A stretch of DNA of 64,000 nt from Pseudomonadota bacterium. GTDB lineage: Bacteria; Pseudomonadota; Gammaproteobacteria; Burkholderiales; Burkholderiaceae_C. The position numbers and the translations under genes were made by a program. Positions 18,710 through 27,503 of this stretch are shown one piece after another (the stretch's first letter is position 1; the number at the start of each line of letters is the position of its first letter). A model generated the notes under the pieces. The model had not been told where the DNA came from. It did not search any database and saw only the letters and a list, made by a program, of their open reading frames with translations. The DNA is taken from contig JAKAZQ010000005.1 of assembly GCA_021815805.1 (NCBI GenBank), positions 1 through 64,000 of the forward strand, written 5' to 3'.

Positions 18710-20578
18710 CTATGGCTTCGGCACCTCGATGCGCCGCAGCACCGGCGCCGCGTGCAGCAGCGCGACGACGCGCGCCACATCGGGGTCGTTGCCCAGTCCG
18801 GCGGCTGTCGCCAGCGCCGGGAAATCGCGCGCCGTGGCCGGCGCGTAGCGCCAGAACGCATGCGCGGTGTAGCGCGCCAGGGCCAGCGCCTCGGCGCGGC
18901 GCCCGAGTCGCAGCAGCACGATCATGCGGCGCGACAGCAGCGCAGGGTCGCCCCAGACATGCGATGAGCGCTGCAGCAGTGCGAGCTCGTCGAGCAGCCG
19001 CGACCGATCGTCGCCGGGGGCGGGCAGCACCGACGCGGCGTCGGGAAACTGCGCCAGCGGGCGAAAGAACCAGTCGCGCGCGAGCGCGTCGCGACGCAGA
19101 TCCTGGCTTGCGCCCGCGTCGGCGGCGAAGATGCGCGAGGTGCGGACATAGTCGAGCTGTGCCTTGGCGCACAGCAGCAGCGCCAGCGCGGCGGCGAGCA
19201 GCGTCGCCGCGCGTGCCGCGCCGCCAGCCGCATCGCCAGCCGCGTCGCCAGCCACGCCGCGCGGCGCCTGCGGCGAGGTCGGCGCGGTCGCGGCGGCTTG
19301 CGCCCAGCCCAGCAGGAAGGCGAAGTCGAACAGGAAATAGACGTACCACAGCGGGTACTCGACCAGGCTGTGCAGCCCCAGGAAGGCGCAGCCCAGCAGC
19401 GGCGCGAGCAGGCTGCGGCGGGCCGGCGCGCCGGCGGCACCGCGCCGCCACGGCCCGCTGACGCGCCACAGCCAGGGCAGAGCCGGCGCCAGGCATAGCG
19501 CGGTGCCGACCAGACCGGTTTCGGCCAGCAGTTCCAGCACCAGGTTGTGGGCGTTGTCGATGTTCTCCAGCGGCAGCGGGTGCAGCCGGCCGGCCAGCGT
19601 GGCCTGCTCCAGGCCCCAGCCGATCTGGCCCCAGCCCCAGCCGCGCCACGGATGCATGCCGAACAGCTGCCAGGCATCGCGCCAGATGATGGAGCGCGCG
19701 TTCACCGGCTGGTCGAGCTGGCGCGACAACGCATCCAGGTAGCTGATCCAGCCCCAGTGATCGGCCAGGTGCAGCAGCGCCCACCAGGCCGCGTAGAGCA
19801 GCGGAGCGGCGAGCAGCGCGCCCATGCGCGGATCGCGCCATGCACGCGGCCAGGCCAGCAGCACGAGCAGCGCGAGCAGCACCACGTGAACCGAACCCGT
19901 GCGCGAACCGCTGACCACCAGCGCCCATGTCAGCCCTGCGCTGAGCGCCCAGGCGCGCCAGGCGCGCCAGCGCGGCGCCAGCACCGCGAGCCCGACGTAG
20001 CCCAGCGCCACCGCGGTGGCGTAGTGGTTCGGCTGGCGCAGGTTGCCGTAGACCCGTCCGCTGCCGGGATAGCTGATCAGCGAGTAGACCCACGGCGCGT
20101 GTCCCGACAGCCAGCGGCTGGCCTGCGGCAGTTGCCACATGGAGAACTGCGCGAGACCGATCGCGACCTGCAGCAGGGCCTGCAGCAGCAGGGCCCAGGC
20201 CGCCGCGTCGAGCCACTGCGCCGAGTCGGCCAGTCGGCGGCCGAGGCCGGCCATCGCGCAGGCACCGAGCAGAAGCGCCACGGCCAGCCAGCCCTGCCCG
20301 GGATAGGCGAGCAGCCCGCTCGAGCACTGGACGGCGATGACCCCGGCAAGCGCGGCGAAACCCAGCGCCGCCCAGGTGGTCCGCGGCAGCAGACCGCGCC
20401 ATGCCGCGCCCGCCAGCAGCAGGCTGCCGCTCCAGGCGGCGACGAGCATCGAGCCCATTTTCGCGCTGGGCCCGGGATCCCACGGCCACACCAGCCCGAG
20501 GCCGAGCGCCGCGGCGAGCAGCGCGACAAGCCACGCCGGGGCGGGCGACGCTTGGCGGGTGTCGACGCTGTGGTTCAT
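18710..20578 (-). CDS. PglL-like O-oligosaccharyltransferase / Wzy ligase family protein
   Basis: A polytopic membrane protein of 622 residues with about 12 helices in the first two thirds and a soluble, helical C-terminal part. Hallmarks of the pilin-glycosylation O-oligosaccharyltransferases are present: RVYGNLRQPNHYAT, and NAHNLVLELLAETG in the large periplasmic loop region. The family transfers lipid-linked glycans to proteins in the periplasm, often type IV pilin. An Ala/Gly repeat (AGDAAGDAAGGAA) interrupts the region before the soluble part. The start overlaps the stop of the M48 peptidase gene by 4 bases, so the two are translationally coupled. Substrate is unknown. Confidence 0.82.
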   Translation of the reverse strand: MNHSVDTRQASPAPAWLVALLAAALGLGLVWPWDPGPSAKMGSMLVAAWSGSLLLAGAAWRGLLPRTTWAALGFAALAGVIAVQCSSGLLAYPGQGWLAVALLLGACAMAGLGRRLADSAQWLDAAAWALLLQALLQVAIGLAQFSMWQLPQASRWLSGHAPWVYSLISYPGSGRVYGNLRQPNHYATAVALGYVGLAVLAPRWRAWRAWALSAGLTWALVVSGSRTGSVHVVLLALLVLLAWPRAWRDPRMGALLAAPLLYAAWWALLHLADHWGWISYLDALSRQLDQPVNARSIIWRDAWQLFGMHPWRGWGWGQIGWGLEQATLAGRLHPLPLENIDNAHNLVLELLAETGLVGTALCLAPALPWLWRVSGPWRRGAAGAPARRSLLAPLLGCAFLGLHSLVEYPLWYVYFLFDFAFLLGWAQAAATAPTSPQAPRGVAGDAAGDAAGGAARAATLLAAALALLLCAKAQLDYVRTSRIFAADAGASQDLRRDALARDWFFRPLAQFPDAASVLPAPGDDRSRLLDELALLQRSSHVWGDPALLSRRMIVLLRLGRRAEALALARYTAHAFWRYAPATARDFPALATAAGLGNDPDVARVVALLHAAPVLRRIEVPKP

Positions 20579-22155
20579 CGCGGCAGCAGCTTGTCCAGCG
20601 CCTTGTCGCGGGCCACGCGCTGTTGCATCGCGCGCAGCCGGGCGTCGATGATCGAGGCCTCGAAGTAGTTGGCGCCCGGGGTTCGCCGCGCGATGTGCAG
20701 TTGCAGCAGTGCCCCCTCCAGGTTGCCGTCCAGCGCGTAGGCCTCGGCCGTCGCACGGTGCTGCGCGGCCGTCTCGCCGCAGGCCGCATAGGCCTGTGCC
20801 AGCCAGGTCCACAACTGCTCGTCGCGCGGATGCAGGACGGTTTGTTCGCGCAGGAAGTCACGCGCCTGGGTTCGCAGCGTCGGCTGCGCAAGCAGCGCCC
20901 GCGCCTGCAGGTGCAGCACCGCCGATGCGGCCGGCGCGACGGCAAGCAGGCTGCGCGCCAGCTGCAGCGCCTGTGCCGATTGCCCCTGCGCCAGCAACCA
21001 GTCGCCGCGCAGCAGCTGCAGCGGCAGGCGCTGCGCGGCGTCGAAGCCCGCGCCGAGGCGCTGCGCCTTGCGCAATGCGGTGTCGGCGTGACCGAGTTCG
21101 CCAGCGCGCAGCCAGGCCATCGCCTCGCAGTAGGCCCACGCGGTGCGCTGCGCCGGCAGCCGGTCGGGGCGTCCGGGCTGGCCGTCCCGCATGCTGCGCG
21201 CCAGATGGCGCAGATCGTCGACATGCGTCGGCTGCAGGCCGCGTGCGCGCGCGTTCATCAGCCAGAAGCGCAGTGTCGTGTCGGGCGGCAGCGGCTTGTC
21301 GCCACCGAGTTCCTCGGCGTAGGCGATGCGCTCGCTGGTCAGCGGGTGATCCTGCAGGAAGGCGTACACCACGGCATCGTCCAGGCGCGACAGGCTCTGC
21401 AGGCGCTGGAGCATGCTGGCCATCGCCTGTGGCGGGTAGCCGCTGGCGCGCAGCACGCTGATGCCGACGCGGTCGGCATCGCGCTCGTTGGAGCGCGAGA
21501 ACCCCAGCTCGCGCGACGCCACCGCGGCCTGCCCGCCCATCGCCAGACCCACTGCCGCCTGGCCGCCGGCGCCGGCGAGTCCGGCGAGCACCGCCAGCAG
21601 CAGCGAGCCGGCCGACAGCACGGTGTTGCCGCCCGAGCGCGCGAGGCGCTGTTCGATGTGGCGCTGCGTGATGTGCGACATTTCGTGCGCGAACACCGCG
21701 GCGACCTGGGCCTCGGCCATCGCGTCGACCACCAGGCCGGTGTGCACGCCGATGTGCCCGCCCGGCAGCGCGAAGGCGTTGAAGGTCGGATCGCGCAGCA
21801 GGAACAGCTCGAAGTCGTGGGGTGCTTCCGGCTCCGCGCTGGCGATCGCCGCCTTGCGCAGGCGCTGCACGATGCCCTGCAGGTAACCGCGCAGCAGCGC
21901 GTCGCGCAGGTAATGCGGATCCTGGCGCAGCTGCGCCATGATGATCTGTCCGAGGCGCTGCTCGAGCGCCGGGCTCAGCACGCCCTGCCCGGCGTCGCCG
22001 AGTGCCGGCAGGCTGCTGATCGGCGCGCCGTCGGCTCCGCCGTCGTCGCCGAAGGCCAGGCGCGGGGCCAGCACGAGGCCTGCGCAGCCCAGGCAGCCGA
22101 GCAGCGCGCGGCGCCGCTCGGGCAGGTACGGGGCTTCAGGGCGGGGAGCTGGCAT
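20575..22155 (-). CDS. M48-family metalloprotease with TPR region (BepA-like)
   Basis: An exported zinc peptidase of about 526 residues. An N-terminal signal sequence (RRRALLGCLGCAGLVL) is followed by the M48 domain, whose zinc motif HEMSH lies in VAAVFAHEMSHIT. The third ligand region NERDADRVG is also present. The C-terminal half is helical and TPR-like. The architecture matches BepA/YfgC, which degrades stalled outer-membrane proteins such as LptD. The start at 22155 (MPAPRPEAPYL) gives a compact signal peptide; an in-frame GTG lies 18 bases upstream. It is coupled to the downstream oligosaccharyltransferase by an ATGA overlap. Confidence 0.88.
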   Translation of the reverse strand: MPAPRPEAPYLPERRRALLGCLGCAGLVLAPRLAFGDDGGADGAPISSLPALGDAGQGVLSPALEQRLGQIIMAQLRQDPHYLRDALLRGYLQGIVQRLRKAAIASAEPEAPHDFELFLLRDPTFNAFALPGGHIGVHTGLVVDAMAEAQVAAVFAHEMSHITQRHIEQRLARSGGNTVLSAGSLLLAVLAGLAGAGGQAAVGLAMGGQAAVASRELGFSRSNERDADRVGISVLRASGYPPQAMASMLQRLQSLSRLDDAVVYAFLQDHPLTSERIAYAEELGGDKPLPPDTTLRFWLMNARARGLQPTHVDDLRHLARSMRDGQPGRPDRLPAQRTAWAYCEAMAWLRAGELGHADTALRKAQRLGAGFDAAQRLPLQLLRGDWLLAQGQSAQALQLARSLLAVAPAASAVLHLQARALLAQPTLRTQARDFLREQTVLHPRDEQLWTWLAQAYAACGETAAQHRATAEAYALDGNLEGALLQLHIARRTPGANYFEASIIDARLRAMQQRVARDKALDKLLPR

Positions 22156-22203
22156 GTGCGTGGGCAAGACCACGGATCTGCGACGCGGGCGGGGGCAGCG
22201 GGC

Positions 22204-23961
22204 TCAGGCGTCGAGCGCCCGCAGTGCGCGATCCTGGTCCTCGGGTTCGAGCTGCGCGAGCACGGCTTGCGCCAGGGGCGCCAGCCGCGAGCAATCCGAG
22301 CGCAGGATTTGCTGCTTGACGCTGAGCAATTGCGCCGGGTGCATGGAAAAGCTGCGCAGCCCCAGCCCGAGCAGCAGGCGCGTGAGCTGGGGATCGCCGG
22401 CCATTTCACCGCACACGCTCACATGCACGGCATGGCCCTTCCAGGCACGTGCCGCTTCCGCCTGGGCCAGGGTCTGCGCGAGCAGTTGCAGCACTGCGGG
22501 GTGAAGCGGATCGTAGAGCTCGGCCACGCTTTCATCGGCCCGATCGATGGCCAGGGTGTATTGGACCAGATCGTTGGTCCCCACGGAAATGAAGTCGAAA
22601 TGGCGCAGGAACAGCGGGAGCATGAGCACCGCGCCGGGGACTTCGATCATCGCGCCGACCTCGACCGATCCGGGCTCCACACCGTTGCTGCGCAGTTCAT
22701 TGCGCGCCAGGTTCAGCTGCTCGAAGGTCTGGTGGACTTCCCGCGCATGCGCCAGCATCGGGATCAGGATGCGCAGGGGCCCGAAGGCCGCCGCGCGCAG
22801 CAGCGCCCGCAGTTGCACGCGGAACATCGCCGGATCCGACAGGCTGTAGCGAATGGCCCGCAGGCCGAGCGCGGGGTTGAGGTGGGTGAAGTCCCCGTCC
22901 CGGTAGTCGAGTTCGCCGTCCAGCGGCTTGTCGGCTCCGATGTCGATGGTGCGGATGGTCACCGGGCGTCCGCCCATGCTTTGCAGCACACGCCGGTAGG
23001 CCTCGAACTGCTCGTCCTCGCCGGGGCGGTCGGCGCCGCGGTTCATGAACAGGAATTCGGTGCGGAACAGCCCGACCCCGGCGGCTCCCGCCTGCAGCGC
23101 CCCGGCGCAGTCCTCGGGCAACTCGATGTTGGCAAGCAACTCCACGGTCTGGCCGTCGAGGCTGCGCGCCGGCGTGTTGCGCAGGCGCTGCAGGCGCTGG
23201 CGGGCGAGTTCGGATTCCTGCTTGCGCACCCGGTAGTCGTCGACGATGCCGGGGGTTGGATCGACGATGAGCAGCCCGTTGTCGCCGTCGATGATCACCC
23301 AGTCGTCCTGGCGGATCAGCCGGCTCGCCTCGCGCGCACCGACCACCGCCGGGATGTCCAGGCTGCGCGCCACGATCGCGGTGTGCGAGGTCTTGCCGCC
23401 GACATCCGTGATGAAGCCGCGGAACACGCCCTGCTTGAACTGCATCATGTCGGCCGGCGCGATGTCGTGCGCCACCAGCACCAGATCCTCGTCGGCGTGG
23501 GCGCCGCCGGGCAGGCCCTGGGTGCCGCGCAGCGCGCGCAGCAGGCGCTCGACCACCTGCTCGACGTCGGCCTTGCGTTCGCGCAGGTAGGCGTCCTCCA
23601 TCTCGTCGAAGCTGCGCGCGATCACGTCCAGCTGCGCGGTCAGCGCCCATTCGGCGTTGTAGCGCCGGCTGCGGATCCAGTGCGCGGTCTCGCGACCGAT
23701 GTGGGGGTCGTCGAGCAGCATCTTGTGCACGTCGATGAAAGCCGCCATTTCGGCCGGGGCGTCCGCCGGCAGCTCGGTCTGCAGCGTGTCGAGTTCGCTG
23801 CGCACGGCGCTGCGCGCGGCGCGCAGGCGGTCGACCTCGGATTCCTCCTGGCCGGGCTCGACGAAGTAGTGCGCGACGTCCAGGCGCGCCGAGGACAGCA
23901 GCACGGCGCGCCCCACGGCGACGCCGCGCGAGACCGGGATACCGAACATCTGCAGAGCCAT
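22204..23961 (-). CDS. ptsI: Phosphoenolpyruvate-protein phosphotransferase (PTS enzyme I)
   Basis: Takes phosphate from PEP and passes it to HPr. The 585-residue protein has the phosphorylated histidine in GGKTSHTAIVARSL, the PEP-binding EVGAMIEVPGAVLML, SVGTNDLVQYTLAIDRAD, and the C-terminal HVSVCGEMAGD with the active-site cysteine. The start is MALQMFGIPVSRG at 23961. HPr and EIIA are encoded 2 kb upstream on the same strand but are separated from ptsI by a two-component pair, an unusual layout. No sugar-specific EIIB or EIIC is in the window, consistent with the regulatory-type PTS of betaproteobacteria. Confidence 0.97.
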   Translation of the reverse strand: MALQMFGIPVSRGVAVGRAVLLSSARLDVAHYFVEPGQEESEVDRLRAARSAVRSELDTLQTELPADAPAEMAAFIDVHKMLLDDPHIGRETAHWIRSRRYNAEWALTAQLDVIARSFDEMEDAYLRERKADVEQVVERLLRALRGTQGLPGGAHADEDLVLVAHDIAPADMMQFKQGVFRGFITDVGGKTSHTAIVARSLDIPAVVGAREASRLIRQDDWVIIDGDNGLLIVDPTPGIVDDYRVRKQESELARQRLQRLRNTPARSLDGQTVELLANIELPEDCAGALQAGAAGVGLFRTEFLFMNRGADRPGEDEQFEAYRRVLQSMGGRPVTIRTIDIGADKPLDGELDYRDGDFTHLNPALGLRAIRYSLSDPAMFRVQLRALLRAAAFGPLRILIPMLAHAREVHQTFEQLNLARNELRSNGVEPGSVEVGAMIEVPGAVLMLPLFLRHFDFISVGTNDLVQYTLAIDRADESVAELYDPLHPAVLQLLAQTLAQAEAARAWKGHAVHVSVCGEMAGDPQLTRLLLGLGLRSFSMHPAQLLSVKQQILRSDCSRLAPLAQAVLAQLEPEDQDRALRALDA

Positions 23962-24022
23962 GGTCGCAATGGTACGAGCAGGCGGCGTTCGTGGGACCGA
24001 TCCGTCGCGTCGTGGCGGCGGC

Positions 24023-25153
24023 TCAGCGCGGTGTTGCGTCGCCCAGCGCGGCGACCTCGAGCACGAAGCACGCTCCGCCACCGGGATTGGGCTCATAGTG
24101 CACGTCGCCGCCGTGCAGGCGCGCGATGCGGCGCACCAGGGCCAGGCCCAGGCCGCTGCCCTCGACCGCGCCGCCCAGGCGCACGAAGGGCTCGAAAATG
24201 CGTTCGGCCTGCGACTGCGGCACACCGGGGCCATGGTCGCGCACCAGGATGCGCACGCCGTGCGGCGTGCGCTGCAGTTCGAGTTGCGCGCCGTCGCCGG
24301 CGGCATGCTTGCGCGCGTTGCTCAGCAGGTTGCGGATGCCGTGGCGCAGCAGGCGCTCGTCGGCGGGCATGCGCACCCAGTCGCCGTGGGCCTCGATGTC
24401 CTCGCGCGCGGCCTCCTCGGCAGCGACCGCCAGCACATCCACGTCCTCCACCTGCAGCGCGTGCGTGGCCCCCGCGTCGAGGCGGCTGAACAGCAGGATG
24501 GAGCCGATCAGGCGATCGAGTTCGGCCAGGTCGCGCAGCGCCTCGAGCGGCGCGCCGGCGCCGTCCGGTGCGTCGCGCCCGAGGGACTCGAGGGTCATGC
24601 GCAGGCGCGCCAGCGGCGTGCGCAGTTCGTGCGAGGTGTAGGCCAGCAGCGATTTGTGGCTGCGCACCAGCGCCTCCACGCGCTCGGCGGCGCGGTTGAA
24701 CGCTTCGGCCAGCGCAGCCACCTCGTCGTTGCCCTCGACCGCCACGCGCGCGCCCAGGTCCAGTTCGCCGAGCGCCTGCACGCCGCGCTGCAGGCGTTGC
24801 AGGCGGCGCGTCAGGCGATGCATCAGCGGCAGGGTCACGAGCCCGACGACCACGGCGCTGAGCAGCGTGGTGCTCAGCGGCGACAGCAGCAGATGCCGCC
24901 AGGGCGACGGCTCGAGCCCGTAGAGGTGGAAAAAGGCCTGCAGCAGTTGCTGGCGCAGTTGCGCCTGCTGCGGGTCGGAGAAGAACACGACATGCAGCAC
25001 CAGGGCCGCCACCAGCGCCTGCGCCACCAGCGCGGCCATGAGCGCCAGCGCGATGCGCGCGCCGAGCCGCGCGCGCGGCGGCGACGCCAGCGCGGCGGCG
25101 GCCGGCGCCGAAGTTCCGGTGCCGGCAGCGGAGGGCAGGCTCTGTGCGGCCAT
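24023..25153 (-). CDS. Membrane sensor histidine kinase (OmpR-partner type)
   Basis: A 376-residue two-component sensor. It has an Ala-rich N-terminus, a first helix (IALALMAALVAQALVAALVL), a short periplasmic segment of about 45 residues, and a second helix (TTLLSAVVVGLVTLPLM). A HAMP domain follows, then the DHp helix with the phospho-acceptor SHELRTPLARLR. The ATPase domain has the N box NLLSNARKH, the G1 box DHGPGVP and the G2 box GSGLGLALV. The start (MAAQSLPSA) lies 14 bases after the response-regulator stop, so the two form one unit. The short periplasmic loop gives no clue to the signal. Confidence 0.92.
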   Translation of the reverse strand: MAAQSLPSAAGTGTSAPAAAALASPPRARLGARIALALMAALVAQALVAALVLHVVFFSDPQQAQLRQQLLQAFFHLYGLEPSPWRHLLLSPLSTTLLSAVVVGLVTLPLMHRLTRRLQRLQRGVQALGELDLGARVAVEGNDEVAALAEAFNRAAERVEALVRSHKSLLAYTSHELRTPLARLRMTLESLGRDAPDGAGAPLEALRDLAELDRLIGSILLFSRLDAGATHALQVEDVDVLAVAAEEAAREDIEAHGDWVRMPADERLLRHGIRNLLSNARKHAAGDGAQLELQRTPHGVRILVRDHGPGVPQSQAERIFEPFVRLGGAVEGSGLGLALVRRIARLHGGDVHYEPNPGGGACFVLEVAALGDATPR

Positions 25154-25167
25154 CGCGACGCGGTTAC

Positions 25168-25926
25168 TCAGGCGGCGTCCTGGCTGCGCGCGAACACATA
25201 GCCGGCGCCGCGCAGCGTGAGGATGCGCCGGGGATGTCGCGGATCGTCCTCGATGAGCGCGCGGATGCGGCTGATGTGCACGTCGACGGAGCGGTCGTAG
25301 ACCTCCTGCGCGCCGCTGCTTTTCACCGCGTCGAGCAGGAAGTCGCGCGACAGCACGCGTCCCGGATGCCGGGCGAGGGCCAGCAGCAGGTCGAACTGGT
25401 AGCCGGTGAGCGCTCGCGCCTCGCCATCGACGCGGACCTGGCGCGATTGCGGATCGATCTCGAGCCGCCCGAAGCGCAGCGCCTGCGCGCCGCCGGGCAG
25501 TCCCTGGCGCCGGCGCACGATCGCGCGCAGGCGCGCCAGCAGCTCGCGCGGCTCGAACGGCTTGGGCAGGTAGTCGTCGGCGCCGAGTTCCAGCCCGATC
25601 ACGCGATCCAGCGGATCGCCGCGCGCACTCAGCACGAGCACCGGAAGGTCGTCGCCGCTGCCGCGCAGGCGCCTGCACAGGTCGAGGCCGTCGCCGTCCG
25701 GCAGCATGAGGTCGAGAATCACGGCGTCGAATCCCGGGCCCTGGCGAGCTGCGTCGAGTTCACCCAGCGCCTGCGCCAGGGTCGTGCTGCGGCGCACCGT
25801 CCAGCCGGCTTCGGACAGGTAATCCTCGACCATTCTGCCCAGGCGCGCATCGTCCTCGATCAGCAGCACCCGTGCGCGCAGCGATGCGGCGGCAGCGGTG
25901 GTGACGGAGGCGGCGGGATCGGACAT
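25168..25926 (-). CDS. OmpR-family response regulator
   Basis: A 252-residue DNA-binding response regulator. The receiver domain has the acidic pocket LIEDDARLG, the phospho-acceptor Asp in VILDLMLPDGDG, and the conserved Lys in ADDYLPKPF. The C-terminal winged-helix domain ends VDVHISRIRALIEDDP...GAGYVF. The start at 25926 (MSDPAASVT) leaves a short disordered N-terminus. The sensor kinase gene follows immediately. Targets are unknown; its location inside the PTS cluster suggests, but does not show, a link to carbon or envelope status. Confidence 0.94.
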   Translation of the reverse strand: MSDPAASVTTAAAASLRARVLLIEDDARLGRMVEDYLSEAGWTVRRSTTLAQALGELDAARQGPGFDAVILDLMLPDGDGLDLCRRLRGSGDDLPVLVLSARGDPLDRVIGLELGADDYLPKPFEPRELLARLRAIVRRRQGLPGGAQALRFGRLEIDPQSRQVRVDGEARALTGYQFDLLLALARHPGRVLSRDFLLDAVKSSGAQEVYDRSVDVHISRIRALIEDDPRHPRRILTLRGAGYVFARSQDAA

Positions 25927-26055
25927 GGCGAAGCGGTGGGGCTGTGCGCGGCGCAGGGCAGGGGGGCCATCATGCGCTTGCGGCGTTGCCGGCATGTGCG
26001 CGGAGCGTGTCGAAGTGTTTCGTTGCGCGCCAGCGAGGTGCCGCTCGACGTGTGT

Positions 26056-26325
26056 CTATTCGCCTTCGCCGAACTTGTCGCGCACGAGTGCGTCGATCGC
26101 CGCCAGCGCCTGCTCGGCGTCGCCGCCGTCGGCCTCCAGCACGAGGCGCGAACCCTGTCCGGCAGCCAGCATCATGACCCCCATGATGCTCTTCGCGTTC
26201 ACCCGGCGCGTGCCCTTGGCGAGCCAGACGTCGCTGGCGAATTCCGACGCCAGCTTGGTCAGCTTGGCCGACGCGCGGGCGTGCAGGCCGAGTTTGTTGT
26301 CGATCAGAATCTCGAGTTTCGGCAT
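26056..26325 (-). CDS. ptsH: Phosphocarrier protein HPr
   Basis: Small PTS phosphocarrier of 89 residues. The phosphorylated histidine lies in NKLGLHARASAKL (His15 region). The regulatory serine region is NAKSIMGVMMLAA, the site used by HPr kinase in organisms that have it. The ATG at 26325 lies inside the 3' end of the EIIA gene, so the two frames overlap by about 22 bases and translation is probably coupled. It would pass phosphate from PtsI to the EIIA protein encoded just upstream. Confidence 0.97.
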   Translation of the reverse strand: MPKLEILIDNKLGLHARASAKLTKLASEFASDVWLAKGTRRVNAKSIMGVMMLAAGQGSRLVLEADGGDAEQALAAIDALVRDKFGEGE

Positions 26326-26804
26326 GGCGAGGAGGCCGTGGCGGCGGCGCCGGACGCCTCCGCGGGCGATGCCAGCGCGGACGCATCCGTGCCGGCAGGC
26401 TCGGCGGGTTCGATGTCGATGATGGCGCGCAGGCCTCCCTCGATGGCGCGCTCGGCCAGTTCGTCCAGGCCTTCGTGCCGATAGCACAGCGCGCGCAGCA
26501 GCATGGGCAGGTTGACGCCGCCGATCAGGCGCGTGCGCGACGCGCCGGCGGCGCCGAACAGCAGGTGGCGTGCCGCGTTGCACGGCGTGGCGCCGGCGGC
26601 GTCGGTCAGCACCAGCACCTCGCCGTCATCGCGCGCAAGACGGGTGATCGCGTCGCGCGACGCGCGCTCGATGCTGCGCGGATCCGCATCCGCCGGTACG
26701 TCGAGCGCCTCCAGCCTGTCCACGACCGAGCAATGGACATGCTCGGCGCACGCACGCAGCGCGCTGGCGAGCGGGGCGTGGGCGATGATCAGGATGCCGG
26801 GCAC
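26304..26804 (-). CDS. PTS EIIA component, mannose/fructose (EIIA-Man) type
   Basis: A soluble EIIA protein of about 166 residues that accepts phosphate from HPr. The N-terminus VPGILIIAHAPLASALRAC contains the phosphorylated His of the EIIA-Man fold; LVLTDAAGATPCNAA and LIGGVNLPML follow. An Ala/Glu/Pro-rich tail ends the protein. GTG 26804 is taken as the start because it matches the family N-terminus; no good Shine-Dalgarno sequence is seen. There is no EIIB or EIIC partner here, so a regulatory rather than transport role is likely. It overlaps ptsH. Confidence 0.85.
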   Translation of the reverse strand: MPGILIIAHAPLASALRACAEHVHCSVVDRLEALDVPADADPRSIERASRDAITRLARDDGEVLVLTDAAGATPCNAARHLLFGAAGASRTRLIGGVNLPMLLRALCYRHEGLDELAERAIEGGLRAIIDIEPAEPAGTDASALASPAEASGAAATASSPCRNSRF

Positions 26805-26869
26805 GGACAGAGGGGCGAAATCATGGAGCGTTTCATGGTAGCCGCATTGCCGCGAGCGCGTGCCGCAGC

Positions 26870-27472
26870 TCAAGCACCGGGGGACCCGAGCTGCACCGAG
26901 TCGGTGAAGGTTTTCGCCGCGTCCGCCCGGAAATCGGCATCGCGCCCCAGTACGGTGGCCTGGAACACCTGCGCGCCTTGCGCGAACAGCAGCACATGCT
27001 CGCGCAGCCCGTCGCCCTGCGGGCCGCGCCCGGCGAGATCGAGTTCCAGCGCGTCGGGCAGGTTGCCGTCGGCGTGCGCGACCCTGGCGCGTCGGCGTTG
27101 CAGCACGCGCGCGTCGATGTTGCGCAGCGCAGCCCGGTGCAGTTCGGCCAGCGCCGCGCCGACCCGGGCGCCGTCGCGCATGTCGGCGTGCGCCAGCGCG
27201 AAGGTCATGTGCGCCGTCTGGCAGCCGGTCATGCTCATGTCCAGGCGCTGACCGGCGAGGGTCACCGGCTGCGACACGGTCTGCGGCTTGCACGGGAAGT
27301 TCATCAGGATGTCGACATCGCGCGGACCGGCCTCGCGCCAGTCCAGCGCCGGCGAGCAGCCGAGCAGCGACGCTGCCAGCGCGGCCACGCCGAGCGCGTG
27401 CAAAGTGCGCGCACGCCGCGCCCGCAGGCTTGATCGGGCGCAAGGGTCCGGCACGGCAGGGGGATTTAGCAT
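26870..27472 (-). CDS. Predicted lipoprotein of unknown function
   Basis: A protein of about 200 residues with an Arg-rich N-terminus and a hydrophobic stretch ending in a lipobox (LAASLLGCS), so it should be lipid-anchored in the envelope. The mature part begins PALDWREAGPRDVDILMNFP and contains three cysteines, including one in NFPCKPQ. I do not recognise a named family. ATG codons exist at 27472 and 27481. It is divergent from the thioredoxin-fold gene at 27504, leaving almost no intergenic space, and lies upstream of the EIIA gene on the same strand. Confidence 0.75.
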   Translation of the reverse strand: MLNPPAVPDPCARSSLRARRARTLHALGVAALAASLLGCSPALDWREAGPRDVDILMNFPCKPQTVSQPVTLAGQRLDMSMTGCQTAHMTFALAHADMRDGARVGAALAELHRAALRNIDARVLQRRRARVAHADGNLPDALELDLAGRGPQGDGLREHVLLFAQGAQVFQATVLGRDADFRADAAKTFTDSVQLGSPGA

Positions 27473-27503
27473 GGCGTGCATTATCCCAGCCCCTGTCCCG
27501 CAC

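Noticed and set aside
20401-24489. Very long plus-strand open frame (over 1300 codons) opposite the PglL, M48 and ptsI genes
   Set aside because: It is a shadow frame produced by high GC and third-position bias. Its translation is Arg/Gln/His/Ala-rich without any domain, and the opposite strand carries three recognisable proteins.
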